NCBI GenBank assembly: GCA_934526185.1
Contig: CAKTAA010000002.1
Coordinates: forward strand, 26,991 to 90,990
Length of the DNA: 64,000 nt
Source of the DNA: an uncultured Eubacteriales bacterium
GTDB lineage: Bacteria; Bacillota; Clostridia; Oscillospirales; CAG-272
Reading direction: 5' to 3'
Shown here: piece after piece, positions 42,209 through 52,569 of the stretch
Numbering within the stretch: the first letter of the stretch is position 1
Layout of the letters: every line of letters starts with the position of its first letter
The notes under the pieces: model-generated
What the model was told of the DNA's origin: nothing
Seen by the model: only the letters and a program-made list of their open reading frames with translations
Database searches by the model: none
Made by a program: the position numbers and the translations under genes

Positions 42209-42931
42209 CTATGACCTCCTATCATAAATGTTTTTGGTGATATTCTGCATGACGAAAAGTCGGCGTCCGGAGGAGAGCTGTCCGAGCGCGTCCGGGGACA
42301 GGTAATCTGCGGCTGCCGTATCCGCAATCAGCGGTATTCCCGTTTTCTCCGCCACGGCGTCTGCAAACGCAAAGGAAGCGGAAATGCAGGCGGCGTCTGT
42401 CGCAGTACCGAGGTTGGAATTGTTGACCAGTCCTGTACAGCGCAGCCGTGAGGCGATTTCAATATCGCGGAGCATCTGGGCGGCGTCCTCCGGTGATTTG
42501 GTTAACGGGCGGTAACAGTTGAGAATACAATACATATCGTAGGGGAGATCGCCTATCAGATTTCTGTAAAAACCAAGGGCTGTAGCTCCTGCGTCGTCAC
42601 CGCCAATATCGAGAATGGCAATTCCGGACGGCTTTTCGCGAAGCGAAACAAAAATGGATTGAATTTCGGGAGGAACCGACGGTATGTCCACGTTGGAGTT
42701 TGCATATTCCGGAACAATGACGTTTACACCGAGCCTGCGAAGCTCACCGGCGTTATCTGCAGCCCGGAAATACGGGTTGACGATATCCAGATCTGCGAGT
42801 GTTACCTCAGCTCCGCTCTCTGCAAGCTGCATTGCGAGATTGACGGCCACGTTGGTTTTACCTGTGCCGTAGTGACCGACTATCAAAAGGAGATTGTTGT
42901 GTGGTGCGGGAAATCTGTAAGAAGCTTCCAA
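42209..42931 (-). CDS. ParA/MinD-like P-loop ATPase at the head of the oxidoreductase operon
   Basis: 240 aa. TTG start at 42931 with GGGAGG upstream. Walker A VGHYGTGKTNVAVNLA near residue 17, then LADLDIVNPYF (a deviant second motif) and AILDIGGDDAGA. It resembles SIMIBI ATPases rather than plasmid ParA. It is 6 nt from the ferredoxin gene, so it is likely part of the operon. It may help load Fe-S clusters or regulate the enzyme; that is inference. Confidence 0.8.
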   Translation of the reverse strand: MEASYRFPAPHNNLLLIVGHYGTGKTNVAVNLAMQLAESGAEVTLADLDIVNPYFRAADNAGELRRLGVNVIVPEYANSNVDIPSVPPEIQSIFVSLREKPSGIAILDIGGDDAGATALGFYRNLIGDLPYDMYCILNCYRPLTKSPEDAAQMLRDIEIASRLRCTGLVNNSNLGTATDAACISASFAFADAVAEKTGIPLIADTAAADYLSPDALGQLSSGRRLFVMQNITKNIYDRRS

Positions 42932-43105
42932 AACAAAAAGAACCTCCCGAAACGATATTTATAAAATATATTGTACCACGTCGAAAAAGAAAATATAAGG
43001 CAGAAATATAACATAAAAGGAAACTAATTATGAACGCAAAGCGAGACGTTCACAATAATTTTAAAATATAGTGCATCGAAAGAGGAAAAAAATGTACAAA
43101 AGCAT
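42932..43105. other. divergent spacer between the oxidoreductase operon and cdaA
   Basis: AT-rich. A TACAAT-like -10 for the minus operon may be present, but its -35 is poor. No gene seen. Confidence 0.45.
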
Positions 43106-43134
43106 TTGAAATTGCATGATAAGTGTGGTAAAAT
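43106..43134 (+). promoter_or_regulatory. promoter of cdaA-cdaR
   Basis: TTGAAA (43106-43111), 17-nt spacer, TAAAAT (43129-43134). Confidence 0.65.
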
Positions 43135-43140
43135 AATAAA

Positions 43141-43385
43141 GATATAATAACAGCATTGTCAGGGGGCATTCTTTCAAAGAAAGAGCCGAAGGCCGGCAGG
43201 CGTAAGAAACCGGACTGAACGGCTGAAAATCCGAAAAACATGGCTGTATCTAGTGATGAATGGGAAGACGATTGACACAGGAGGCGGCAAAGGCGCATAA
43301 ATCGAAATTTTTATGCTCATCCGCCTGCGTCTATCAGTTTATTTACTTTCATACAAAAGTGAAAATGATATGGGGGCCGTAAAGA
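43141..43385 (+). promoter_or_regulatory. structured 5' leader of cdaA
   Basis: About 245 nt between promoter and ATG. GGC-ATT-CTTTC-AAA-GAAAG-A-GCC forms a hairpin near 43165-43187, and two CCGG/CCGG and GCCG/CGGC pairs follow. I could not match it to the ydaO or any other known riboswitch. Confidence 0.4.
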
Positions 43386-44240
43386 ATGGGTACGTTGTGG
43401 GAATGGATTGTGACAGAATGGAAATACGTAGAAAATCAACTGACTTCCATAGGCATTACAGATATCCTCGATATGATATTTGTGACCATTATTTTGTTTT
43501 ATATATACCGGTTTATACGGGAGCGGCGCGCAGGCAAGCTGGCGCTTGGTATGGTTCTGCTTTTTGTTATCATGATACTAAGCGATGTATTTAACATGCA
43601 TGTCATCCGTTTCCTTTTACAGAACATTTTTCAGGTGGGGATTATCGCGCTGATTGTCCTGTTTCAGCCTGAGTTGCGTTCGGCCCTTGAAAAAATTGGC
43701 GGAGAGCCGCTGAAAAACTTTAAGAGTATCGGTGTTCAGAAAAATTCCTCTGTGACGCTCGGCGTCATACGGGAGGTCACAGATGCGGCTGCGGATTTGT
43801 CTGCCAGCCAGACAGGAGCGCTGATCGTTTTTGAACGGACGACAAAGCTTGGTGATATTTCGAAAACGGGAACGGTGCTGAATGCTGATGTCAGCTCTTT
43901 TCTGCTCAAAAATATTTTTTTCAATAAAGCCCCGATGCACGATGGCGCAGTGGTGATTTCGGACGGCCGAATTCATGCTGCGGGATGTTTCCTGCCGCTG
44001 TCTCTGAATGAAGATATTATAAAAGATCTGGGAACTCGCCACCGTGCAGCTATCGGGATGAGCGAAAACAGCGACGCGGTCGTGGTAGTGGTATCAGAGG
44101 AGACGGGCACGATTTCCATAGCGCTTGAGGGACATCTGGTCCGCGGTTATGACAAAAACTCTCTCTGCGCAGAGCTTGAGCGTCTGCTGCTTCGGGATAA
44201 AAATATATATAGCAGACTGAAAAGCCGTATAAAACGTTGA
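43386..44240 (+). CDS. cdaA: diadenylate cyclase
   Basis: 284 aa. Three N-terminal membrane helices (about residues 24-105), then the DAC domain: GALIVFERTT, APMHDGAVVI with the catalytic DGA, and GTRHRAAIGMSE with RHR. It makes c-di-AMP from two ATP, controlling potassium and osmolyte uptake and wall stress. Followed 84 nt later by its partner cdaR, the standard Firmicute pair. Confidence 0.96.
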   Translation: MGTLWEWIVTEWKYVENQLTSIGITDILDMIFVTIILFYIYRFIRERRAGKLALGMVLLFVIMILSDVFNMHVIRFLLQNIFQVGIIALIVLFQPELRSALEKIGGEPLKNFKSIGVQKNSSVTLGVIREVTDAAADLSASQTGALIVFERTTKLGDISKTGTVLNADVSSFLLKNIFFNKAPMHDGAVVISDGRIHAAGCFLPLSLNEDIIKDLGTRHRAAIGMSENSDAVVVVVSEETGTISIALEGHLVRGYDKNSLCAELERLLLRDKNIYSRLKSRIKR

Positions 44241-44324
44241 AAACGGATATTGGCTGAGCGGCAGGAGCAGGGAAGCCTGCGGCAAAGGAGCGGCGGCTGA
44301 ACCGCCTGAAAGGGGAGATACGGA

Positions 44325-45587
44325 ATGCGAAAAAAAAATGGAGCCGAAGAGACCGTTTCTTATGTCAGCTCACAGAAGACAAATCGGAACAACATCATTG
44401 CTATTGTCATCTGCGCGTTTGCGTCTGTATGTATCTGGTTCTATGTTATGAGCGTCGACAGTCCGATATATGAGGAAACCTTTTCGTCCGTGCCTGTTGA
44501 GCTGAAAATGGGAAGCGGGGAAAGCTCTAATTCTGACTATTCAGCAATTTCAGGAACCGGAAACGTAATTGAGGTGACGCTGAAGGGGCGAAAAACTATC
44601 CTGAATGCTTTGAAGGCGGAAGAGATTGAGGCCTATGTGGATGTTTCAAACGTGAGCGCTGCGGGCCGGGCATCTTACGGCGTCGTTTTGGAACCGCCGA
44701 GCGGAACAGTGATTGTTGATTATTATCCCAAGGAAATTTCTGTTTATATGGATCGTCGTACGTCAAAGCAGATTCCTGTACGCGTCGAACTTCAGGATTA
44801 CACGTATCCGGAGGATTATATACTGGATAGCCAGCCGAGCGTGGAAACGGTAACGGTGACGGGACCCGAAACGGAGCTGGCGCTGATTGAGGAAGCGCGC
44901 GTTGTCATCAGTCCGGGGCCGATAACCGGTTCTTCTGTGAACATCGGAAGCGTTCAGCTCGTAAAAAAGGACGGTACGGAAGTCAGCAGATATGTGACGA
45001 CAGATGTGACCAATGTCACAGTAAAGATTGTTGTGTATCTTGAAAAGGATATACCGCTGAGCGTCGCATATGTACACGGTTACTACAACGATGATACGGT
45101 GTCCGTGAAAATAAATCCGGAGGTGATCCCTGTAAGAGGCACCAAGGAACAGTTGGATCAAATGACGGAAATTCTGGTGGCGACCATTGACGAAACGCAG
45201 ATCCATGGAGACGGGGTATATTACTATAATTTGACACTGCCGGAAGGCATCGAAGTGCTGGAGGCCTATGAAAGAGTTGCGGTGACCATCAATCACGCCT
45301 CCGATTATGCGCAGCGGACAATACAGGTCACGGATATTCGGACAGAAAATGTCCCGGAAGGGAAAAACGTTGACATACTGGCAGAATCTATATCGGTGCA
45401 GCTTCGTGGCGTAGTGAATAAATTATATGCGCTGACGGAGGAGGATGTTTACTTGGTAATAGACATGAAAAATTTGACACAGGTTACCGGGAATGTCTAC
45501 GCAACGGCAACGGCAGTTATCAAAGACGGCAATTCAGCCGAGCTGTATCCGCTTAGCTCATATATGGTTCCCATCAGTATTAGCTGA
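44325..45587 (+). CDS. cdaR: YbbR-domain regulator of CdaA
   Basis: 420 aa. One N-terminal membrane helix (IIAIVICAFASVCIWFYVM) and then about four YbbR repeats outside the cell (VPVELKMG, IPVRVELQDY, IPLSVAYVHG, VQVTDIRTENVPEG type strands). It binds and modulates the diadenylate cyclase. GGGGAGA precedes the ATG. Confidence 0.92.
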   Translation: MRKKNGAEETVSYVSSQKTNRNNIIAIVICAFASVCIWFYVMSVDSPIYEETFSSVPVELKMGSGESSNSDYSAISGTGNVIEVTLKGRKTILNALKAEEIEAYVDVSNVSAAGRASYGVVLEPPSGTVIVDYYPKEISVYMDRRTSKQIPVRVELQDYTYPEDYILDSQPSVETVTVTGPETELALIEEARVVISPGPITGSSVNIGSVQLVKKDGTEVSRYVTTDVTNVTVKIVVYLEKDIPLSVAYVHGYYNDDTVSVKINPEVIPVRGTKEQLDQMTEILVATIDETQIHGDGVYYYNLTLPEGIEVLEAYERVAVTINHASDYAQRTIQVTDIRTENVPEGKNVDILAESISVQLRGVVNKLYALTEEDVYLVIDMKNLTQVTGNVYATATAVIKDGNSAELYPLSSYMVPISIS

Positions 45588-45719
45588 CGCAGTTTGTTCA
45601 GAGACTTAACCAGGTATACCGGAATAAAAAACGGACAGGCTGCCGGTGCTATTTGGGTGATTTTTATTTAAGGAGTTATTGTAAAGAAAACAATGGCACA
45701 GGAAGAGGGGAGATGCATT

Positions 45720-47339
45720 ATGCGGCAGAAACCAGAGTATGTCAGACTGTTGATCCGCAATCGGATACTGCCGTATACGGCGGCGGAAGAAGATGCACTT
45801 CAGTCCGCGTCCGATTTACTGAAAAAGGTGTGCGGAACGAGACCGGAGACGCTCCAGGTGGTTCGGAGATCGGTGGATGCGCGCCATGCACCGCGTGTGA
45901 TGTTTGTATATACAGTGCTTGCCGGTATTTGCATCAGTCCTGCTGTTGCAGAACGCGCGCTGTCCTTTCGCGATATTTCGCTGTATGAGGACACGTCCCT
46001 GAACTTTGAGTACGGAAACGAAGTGCTGAAAGGGCGGCCCGTAATTGCCGGATTCGGTCCCTGTGGCATGTTCTGCGCTATGATACTTGCGGAAAAAGGA
46101 TACCGTCCCATTATCGTTGAACGCGGCGGAGATATAGACGAACGGGCCGCTGCAGTAAAAAGATTTTATGAAACGCGCTGCCCGGATCCGGACTGCAACG
46201 TGCAGTTCGGGGCGGGCGGCGCCGGAACATTTTCGGACGGAAAGCTTCTGACACGGATAAACGATCCGCTATGTACCTATGTGCTGCGCCGTTTTGTCGA
46301 ATTCGGTGCGCCTCCGGATATTCTAATCAATGCAAAGCCTCATGTAGGGACGGATAAGCTCTGTACTGTTGTGCGGAATATTGAACAATACCTGCTCCAA
46401 CAGGGTTGTGAGATCCGGTACCGAACACGTCTTGACGATCTGATATCGCAGGGAAACGATGGCGTGGCGTGCAGGACAGGGAGCGAAAAAATTCTGTGCG
46501 GCGCTCTGGTGCTGGCAACAGGGCACAGCGCCAGAGATACCTATCGGATGCTTATGCGCCGCGGCATTGCGACAGAGGCAAAGCCGTTTTCAGCAGGCGT
46601 GAGAATTGAACATCTGCAGACAGATATCAACCGGGCGGTTTACGCGGCAGCCGCGGAGGATCCGCGGCTGCCGCCGGCCGAATACTCACTGTCAGCGCAC
46701 ATCGGAGGCAGGGGCGTCTATTCTTTCTGCATGTGTCCCGGCGGCGAGGTCGTTGCTGCCGCTTCTGAGGAAGGTGGCGTAGTGACAAACGGCATGAGCC
46801 GTCACGCAAGAAACGGTGCGAATGCCAATGCAGCGATTGCTGTTTCTGTTCAGACAGAGGACTTCGGCGGGACACCGGAAGGAGCGCTCAACTTTCAGCG
46901 GCGGCTTGAGGAGGAGGCTTTTCGGAGCGGAGGGGAAGATTATTCTGCTCCGTGCGAAACTTTGGGATCGTTTCTGGGACTCCGTACGGCAAATGTATGC
47001 ACACGCACAGAGCCGTCATATTGGGGAGGCCGCGTCCGCATGTGCGGTTTGGCGTCGATTCTTCCGCAGTATATGTCCCGGACGCTTGCAGAGGGGATTC
47101 GTGCTTTTGATAGGAAATTGCCTGGATTTGCGTCTCCGGACGCACTTCTGACCGGCGTGGAGACGAGAACGTCGGCACCGGTCAGAATCACGAGAGATGC
47201 TTTGACAGGCGTCTCGAATTCCTGTTCCCTGCTCTATCCCTGCGGCGAAGGGGCCGGTTATGCCGGAGGAATTACCAGCGCTGCGGTGGATGGTATTCGC
47301 TGCGCTATGCGGCTTATGAAGCGTTTTCGACCGTTTTAA
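45720..47339 (+). CDS. FAD-dependent dehydrogenase-like protein (COG2509 type)
   Basis: 539 aa. ATG 45720 has GGGGAG eight bases before; the ORF is open to 45693. FAD/NAD-binding motif VIAGFGPCGMFCAMILAEKG near residue 105, with VERGGDID, then CNVQFGAGGAGTFSDGKL and the C-terminal GAGYAGGITSAAVDG. The family is uncharacterised; it is widespread in Clostridia and lies here between cdaR and a RseC-like gene. Confidence 0.88.
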   Translation: MRQKPEYVRLLIRNRILPYTAAEEDALQSASDLLKKVCGTRPETLQVVRRSVDARHAPRVMFVYTVLAGICISPAVAERALSFRDISLYEDTSLNFEYGNEVLKGRPVIAGFGPCGMFCAMILAEKGYRPIIVERGGDIDERAAAVKRFYETRCPDPDCNVQFGAGGAGTFSDGKLLTRINDPLCTYVLRRFVEFGAPPDILINAKPHVGTDKLCTVVRNIEQYLLQQGCEIRYRTRLDDLISQGNDGVACRTGSEKILCGALVLATGHSARDTYRMLMRRGIATEAKPFSAGVRIEHLQTDINRAVYAAAAEDPRLPPAEYSLSAHIGGRGVYSFCMCPGGEVVAAASEEGGVVTNGMSRHARNGANANAAIAVSVQTEDFGGTPEGALNFQRRLEEEAFRSGGEDYSAPCETLGSFLGLRTANVCTRTEPSYWGGRVRMCGLASILPQYMSRTLAEGIRAFDRKLPGFASPDALLTGVETRTSAPVRITRDALTGVSNSCSLLYPCGEGAGYAGGITSAAVDGIRCAMRLMKRFRPF

Positions 47340-47419
47340 CAGATCGTGGAAACTGATGGAATGTAAATGTATTCCAAATGCGGACATATAGAAAAAGGCA
47401 GCGGCCGCGGGAGGATCGA

Positions 47420-47842
47420 GTGGAACAAACCGGAATTGTAAGAGAGACGAGAGACGGGATCGCCGTCGTAGAAGTAATCAGAAAATCCACGTGCGCCGGC
47501 TGTGAAAAAAGCGGTCTCTGCGGAGGGGTGGACGGCGGCTGTCCGACGGTGACTTTGGAAGCTGAAAATCAGGCGGGTGCGCAAACCGGCGATCAGGTGA
47601 GCATATACTTTCCCTCTCGATGCGTACTTGGCTATGCCGCCGCCGTGTTTTTTTTACCTCCGGTTATCTGTTTGCTGTTTTACTTTTTGGGCTGGTATTT
47701 TTGGAAAACCGTCGGCGCATCAATCGCCTGCTCTGCGGCAGCGCTTCTTTTCTATCTGCTATTTTTGCGCACCGTTATGGAGAAAAGAGCAAAACGGATG
47801 CGTTATGTCGTCCGGCAAATAAAGTACAAAAGGAAAATATAA
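47420..47842 (+). CDS. RseC/SoxR-reducing-system-like membrane protein
   Basis: 140 aa from GTG 47420 with GGGAGG five bases before. N-terminal QTGIVRETRDGIAVVEVI strands, then a Cys set CAGCEKSGLCGG and GCP, then two membrane helices (about 78-98 and 102-122) and a basic tail. This is the RseC/RsxC-accessory pattern: a redox-active cluster or thiol membrane protein. Stop is 3 nt before recJ. Confidence 0.82.
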   Translation: MEQTGIVRETRDGIAVVEVIRKSTCAGCEKSGLCGGVDGGCPTVTLEAENQAGAQTGDQVSIYFPSRCVLGYAAAVFFLPPVICLLFYFLGWYFWKTVGASIACSAAALLFYLLFLRTVMEKRAKRMRYVVRQIKYKRKI

Positions 47843-47845
47843 ATT

Positions 47846-49966
47846 ATGGGGCGAAAGCATTGGAAAATTGCTGAACAGGATACGGGTACTGTGGAGAAGC
47901 TGATAGGAGAACTGTCGATCTCCCCCATTGTTGCGCGTCTGCTGATCAACCGTGGCCTTTCTGATACGGCGGAGGCTGAAAGATTTCTTCGGAAAGAAAA
48001 TGGAAGGCTGTACGATCCTTTTCTGCTGAAGGACATGGAGCGAGCCGTTATACGTCTTTCCCATGCGATAGAGACGGGTGAGTTCATCGCTATATACGGC
48101 GATTATGATGTAGACGGGGTGACGTCAGTCAGTATCCTGTATCAGTATCTGAAAAAACGAGGCGCTAAGATAACATATTATATTCCGAACCGCGTCGGCG
48201 AGGGCTATGGTCTGAACGCAGAGGCTGCGGCGAGACTGAAGGAACAAGGCGTCAATTTGATTCTGACGGTGGATACGGGCGTTACGGCTATTGAAGAAAC
48301 CGAGCGGATAAAGGAACTCGGCGTGGACATTATCATAACCGATCACCATGAGTGCAGGGCAGAGCTGCCGGACGCCTGCGCTGTTGTGAATCCGAGGAGA
48401 AGCGACGACACGTATCCCTTTAAGCATCTGGCTGGTGTCGGTGTAGCCTTTAAGTTGATTTGCGCAATGGAAACGGCCGGCCTTGAAAGTACGGATAAAA
48501 AACAGGAGGCCGTCCGTGCAGTATGTCTTGCCTATGCAGATCTGACCGCAGTCGGCACAATAGCGGATGTAATGCCGCTGACGGATGAGAACCGGCTGCT
48601 TGTAAATATGGGATTGGCACTGATTCAGAGAACAGAAAATCCTGGGATTACGGCACTTCTGGAGGAAGCAAATCTTTGGGAACGCGGACGGAAGCGCCGC
48701 AGAATCACCTCATCGTCTGTCAGCTTCGGCATGGCTCCCCGTATCAATGCCGCGGGACGCATCAGCCGCGCCTCACGCGCCGTCGAACTTTTTCTAACAG
48801 ATTCACAGCCACATGCGGATAGAATTGCGGCTGAATTGTGTGAGATTAACCGCGAAAGGCAAAATGAGGAAAACAAGATCCTTGGCGGGGTATATGAGCG
48901 GATCAACACAGAAATGATGCCGGACAAACCGAAAATTTTGGTGTTGGAGGACGACTCTTGGCATCACGGCGTTATCGGTATCGTAGCTTCACGTATTACG
49001 GAGCATTACCATCTGCCGTCAATCCTGATCTCTTTCGAAGGCTGCGAGGACGGCATCGGAAAGGGATCAGGCCGCAGCATCAAGGGGCTGAATCTTGTGG
49101 AGGCGCTGGCGTCGTGTGGAGATCTTCTCGAAAAATACGGCGGTCACGAGCTGGCAGCCGGTCTGTCTGTCCGTCGGGAAAACGTAGAGGAGTTCCGCAG
49201 AAGAATTCAGACTTATTGCGAAGAACATTTGACAGATATAGCTATGATACCGGAAATGTCTGTTGACTGTGAAATGACAACAGAGGATATTACGCTTGAG
49301 ACGGCAAATGAGCTATACTGCCTTGAGCCGTACGGAACCTCCAATCCGGTGCCGCTGTTCTGTATACGGAACATGCCCCTGCTTAATGTTACCGGCGTCA
49401 GCGGCGGGAAACACACAAAGATACTTGCCGGAAACAGAAATGCTCCTGTAACGGCAATGTATTTCGGACATCCGCTGGCAGATATGGATTTGAATGCGGG
49501 TGAACGGGCAGACATCGTTTTTCAGCTTGATATCAACGAATTTCAGGGGCGCAGACAGGTTCAGATGCTGATTCGGGATATGGATTTTACAGAAGAGATG
49601 TATGCAGAGCTAGAAGAGGGAGAAAAGGCTTACTGTAATATCTGCGAAGGGCGCGTCGGCGAGGGAGATCTCCCGGAGCGTGCAGATTTCAAGGCAGTCT
49701 ATCTGTACCTCAACCGTATAAAACCGTGTAAATCAGGATATCACAAGGCAGCTATGGTGCGACGGTTGGGGCGGCCGTATCAGGTGATACGTATTGTTTT
49801 AGAGGTTTTGCTGGAGACCGGGCTGCTGAAAACGCTGGAATTCGGAGAAACGTATATCAGTGCTGCTCTGAGAAACAGTAGACAGGAAAGTAAGGTGGAT
49901 TTGGAGCAATCACCGACTATGCAGCGGCTCCGCAAATTGCTGAGTGAATCTGTCCGAGAGGCATGA
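47846..49966 (+). CDS. recJ: single-stranded-DNA-specific exonuclease RecJ
   Basis: 706 aa. DHH phosphoesterase motifs: IYGDYDVDGVTS near residue 88, LTVDTGV, ITDHHE and LADLTAVGTIADVMPL, then a DHHA1 domain with HHGVIGIVASRI and GSGRSIKGLNLVEAL. It is a 5'-3' single-strand exonuclease for repair. First of the conserved recJ-relA-dtd-hemZ run. Confidence 0.96.
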   Translation: MGRKHWKIAEQDTGTVEKLIGELSISPIVARLLINRGLSDTAEAERFLRKENGRLYDPFLLKDMERAVIRLSHAIETGEFIAIYGDYDVDGVTSVSILYQYLKKRGAKITYYIPNRVGEGYGLNAEAAARLKEQGVNLILTVDTGVTAIEETERIKELGVDIIITDHHECRAELPDACAVVNPRRSDDTYPFKHLAGVGVAFKLICAMETAGLESTDKKQEAVRAVCLAYADLTAVGTIADVMPLTDENRLLVNMGLALIQRTENPGITALLEEANLWERGRKRRRITSSSVSFGMAPRINAAGRISRASRAVELFLTDSQPHADRIAAELCEINRERQNEENKILGGVYERINTEMMPDKPKILVLEDDSWHHGVIGIVASRITEHYHLPSILISFEGCEDGIGKGSGRSIKGLNLVEALASCGDLLEKYGGHELAAGLSVRRENVEEFRRRIQTYCEEHLTDIAMIPEMSVDCEMTTEDITLETANELYCLEPYGTSNPVPLFCIRNMPLLNVTGVSGGKHTKILAGNRNAPVTAMYFGHPLADMDLNAGERADIVFQLDINEFQGRRQVQMLIRDMDFTEEMYAELEEGEKAYCNICEGRVGEGDLPERADFKAVYLYLNRIKPCKSGYHKAAMVRRLGRPYQVIRIVLEVLLETGLLKTLEFGETYISAALRNSRQESKVDLEQSPTMQRLRKLLSESVREA

Positions 49967-50132
49967 CGAACCGTTTCATCCTTTCCGTAGTATTTGCCGG
50001 AGGCAGAAAAAACAAGCCAGATCATGCTGCCTTCAGCGCCGCAGATCTGCATATTTGCGGCAGAAACGGAGCTGATTTGCAATCGGAAAATGAAGAGAAG
50101 ACTTCAATCCTGATGTAAAAGAGGTCATTGTA

Positions 50133-52331
50133 ATGCACAGCGGAATTGAACGCCTGTTGTTTATACTGGAGAAAACGGGTAAAAATTACGATACGGAAAA
50201 AATTAGAAAAGCATATGAATACGCCCGCGAGGTGCATGAGGGACAATTCCGCAACAGTGGGGAGGCCTATATTTCGCATCCGGTGGCAGTCGCCGAAATT
50301 GTAGCGGGATTGGAACTGGATACGGATTCCATTTGTGCGGCTCTGCTGCACGATACGGTAGAGGACTGTCCGGGAAAGGTGGATCTTCAGAAAATCCGGC
50401 AGCAGTTCGGCGACAGCGTTGCGGGATTGGTGGACGGCCTGACAAAGCTGGTGAGAATTCCCTTTGAAGACAAAGAAGAAGAGAGCATGGAGAATCTCCG
50501 GAAAATGCTTCTGGCGATGTCAAAGGATGTTCGTGTGATCTTCATTAAGCTCTGCGATCGGCTGCACAATATGCGGACGCTGGACGCCAAGCCGGAGCAC
50601 AAACGCAGACTGACGGCGCTGGAGACGATGAACGTATACGCGCCGCTTGCGCACCGCCTCGGTATGCAGCGTATCAAACAGGAGCTTGAAAATTTGTCAC
50701 TGTCATATCTGGATCCCATTGGGTATCAGGAGGTGTCTCACGATATTGAGCGAAAATACGGCTTGAATCGGAACTTTTTGGAAAAAGCGCGAGAGCAGGT
50801 AGCGCAGAAGCTTACGGAAAATCATATTCATTTTACACTTGAGGGCAGAGTCAAGAGCGTATACAGCATCTACCGGAAAATGTACAACCAAAACAAGAGC
50901 TTTGACGAAATTTATGATTTTTACGCGCTCCGCATCATCGTGGAAACAGAGCTGGAATGCTATACGTCGCTCGGCGTGATTCACGACATGTTTAACTCGA
51001 TGCCGGGCAGGTTCAAGGATTATATTTCTACGCCGAAGCCCAATATGTACCGTTCCCTGCACACGACGGTTATCGGCCGGGACGGCATCCCGTTCGAGGT
51101 GCAGATTCGTACGCGTGAGATGCATCAGATAGCGGAGTACGGCGTAGCCGCACACTGGAAATATAAATCGGGAGAGAGCTCGCCGGCGGATATTGATCAG
51201 AAGCTGCAATGGATCGCCAATTTGATCGAATCGGAAAGCGATACACGCGATCCGGACGAATTCATCCGTGCGCTGAAGATCGATATTTTTCAGGATGAAA
51301 CCTTTGTATTTACGCCAAAGGGAGACGTTATCGCTCTGCCGCAGGGCTCCACGGTTATTGATTTTGCCTATGCCATTCATTCGCAAATCGGCAATAAAAT
51401 GATCGGCGGAAAAATAAATGGGACGATTGTACCCATTGACCGTGTGCTGCAGAATGGCGAAATCGTCGAAATTCTTACCTCCGCCGCGTCGCGCGGCCCG
51501 AGCCGTGACTGGCTGAAGATCGTTAAAACAGGCGAGGCGCGGAATAAAATCAGACAATGGTTCAAACGGGAGAAGAGAAGCGAGAATATACTGGTCGGCA
51601 AGGGCGAAGTCGAACGGGAGATGAAACGCTTCGGCCGGCCGTTTACTGAGCAGCAGAAAAACGAGGTTCTTGAAAATATTTCCAAACGCATGGGCTTCCG
51701 AGAGGTTGAGGATCTTTTCAACACCATTGGATTCGGCGGACTTTCCGTTTCAAAATTGTCAGCCAAAATGAAGGATGAGTTTGAACGGGTAGTCAAGCCG
51801 GAGGATACGGAGATTCTTGAAATTGAGCAGGTCCCTCTGTCACCGAAGAAGACGCACAAGGCGGAAAACGGCGTGGTTGTTGACGGCGTGGAGGGCTGCC
51901 TGGTGAAGTTTGCCAAATGCTGCAATCCTTTGCCGGGTGATCCGATTGTCGGCTTTGTTACAAAAGGCTTCGGCATTTCCATTCACCGGGCAGACTGTAA
52001 GAATATTGTGAAAAATATGGGCCGGAACGAGGACAGAGAGCGATACAAAACCGCACATTGGGAGGAGGCGTCGCTTGCGCCCGCCGGAAATGTGTTCGAG
52101 GCCATGCTTCAGATCCGTGCTGTACAGAGCCTTACGCTGATTGCCGATATGACCGCTGCACTGGCAGATATGAGAATTTCGGTGCTGCAAATCAATTCGC
52201 AGAAATGCAGTATGGACGAAACGCTGATCAGTCTGGTGATATCCTGCCGGAACTTGGAGCACCTGCGCGCAATCGTCGCACGCCTGCAAACCATCCGCGG
52301 CGTAGAAGCCGTGATGCGCGGAAGCGGCTGA
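50133..52331 (+). CDS. relA: bifunctional (p)ppGpp synthetase/hydrolase
   Basis: 732 aa. HD hydrolase domain with YISHPVAVAEI and LLHDTVED (His and HD metal sites); synthetase domain with DFYALRIIVE and PKPNMYRSLHTTVIG, and QIRTREMHQIAEYGVAAHWKYK; TGS domain (VFTPKGDVIALPQGSTVIDFAYAIHSQIG); C-terminal Cys/His region CCNPLPGD and an ACT domain. It controls the stringent alarmone. GAGGT eight bases before ATG. Confidence 0.97.
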   Translation: MHSGIERLLFILEKTGKNYDTEKIRKAYEYAREVHEGQFRNSGEAYISHPVAVAEIVAGLELDTDSICAALLHDTVEDCPGKVDLQKIRQQFGDSVAGLVDGLTKLVRIPFEDKEEESMENLRKMLLAMSKDVRVIFIKLCDRLHNMRTLDAKPEHKRRLTALETMNVYAPLAHRLGMQRIKQELENLSLSYLDPIGYQEVSHDIERKYGLNRNFLEKAREQVAQKLTENHIHFTLEGRVKSVYSIYRKMYNQNKSFDEIYDFYALRIIVETELECYTSLGVIHDMFNSMPGRFKDYISTPKPNMYRSLHTTVIGRDGIPFEVQIRTREMHQIAEYGVAAHWKYKSGESSPADIDQKLQWIANLIESESDTRDPDEFIRALKIDIFQDETFVFTPKGDVIALPQGSTVIDFAYAIHSQIGNKMIGGKINGTIVPIDRVLQNGEIVEILTSAASRGPSRDWLKIVKTGEARNKIRQWFKREKRSENILVGKGEVEREMKRFGRPFTEQQKNEVLENISKRMGFREVEDLFNTIGFGGLSVSKLSAKMKDEFERVVKPEDTEILEIEQVPLSPKKTHKAENGVVVDGVEGCLVKFAKCCNPLPGDPIVGFVTKGFGISIHRADCKNIVKNMGRNEDRERYKTAHWEEASLAPAGNVFEAMLQIRAVQSLTLIADMTAALADMRISVLQINSQKCSMDETLISLVISCRNLEHLRAIVARLQTIRGVEAVMRGSG

Positions 52332-52569
52332 GCTGTTTCTGATTACGGGGCTGAAAAGGATGGTATCGGCCATCCGATAACTCCGGAAAAAACGTATATA
52401 ACTTAGGCAAGATCCCCCAACTTCAGGGCGGCGGGAGAAATATCCGTGTTCAGCGTCACAACTGAACCCGGCACTGCAAATCAGTGACCTTGCCACCTCC
52501 ATGACGGGGCAAGCTTCTTACTGAATGAAGAAATGAATAAGACAGGATATGCAGAAGGGAAAATAATAC

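Noticed and set aside
43141..43385. Assignment of the cdaA leader to the ydaO (c-di-AMP) riboswitch
   Set aside because: The conserved sequence segments of that class as I know them are not visible.
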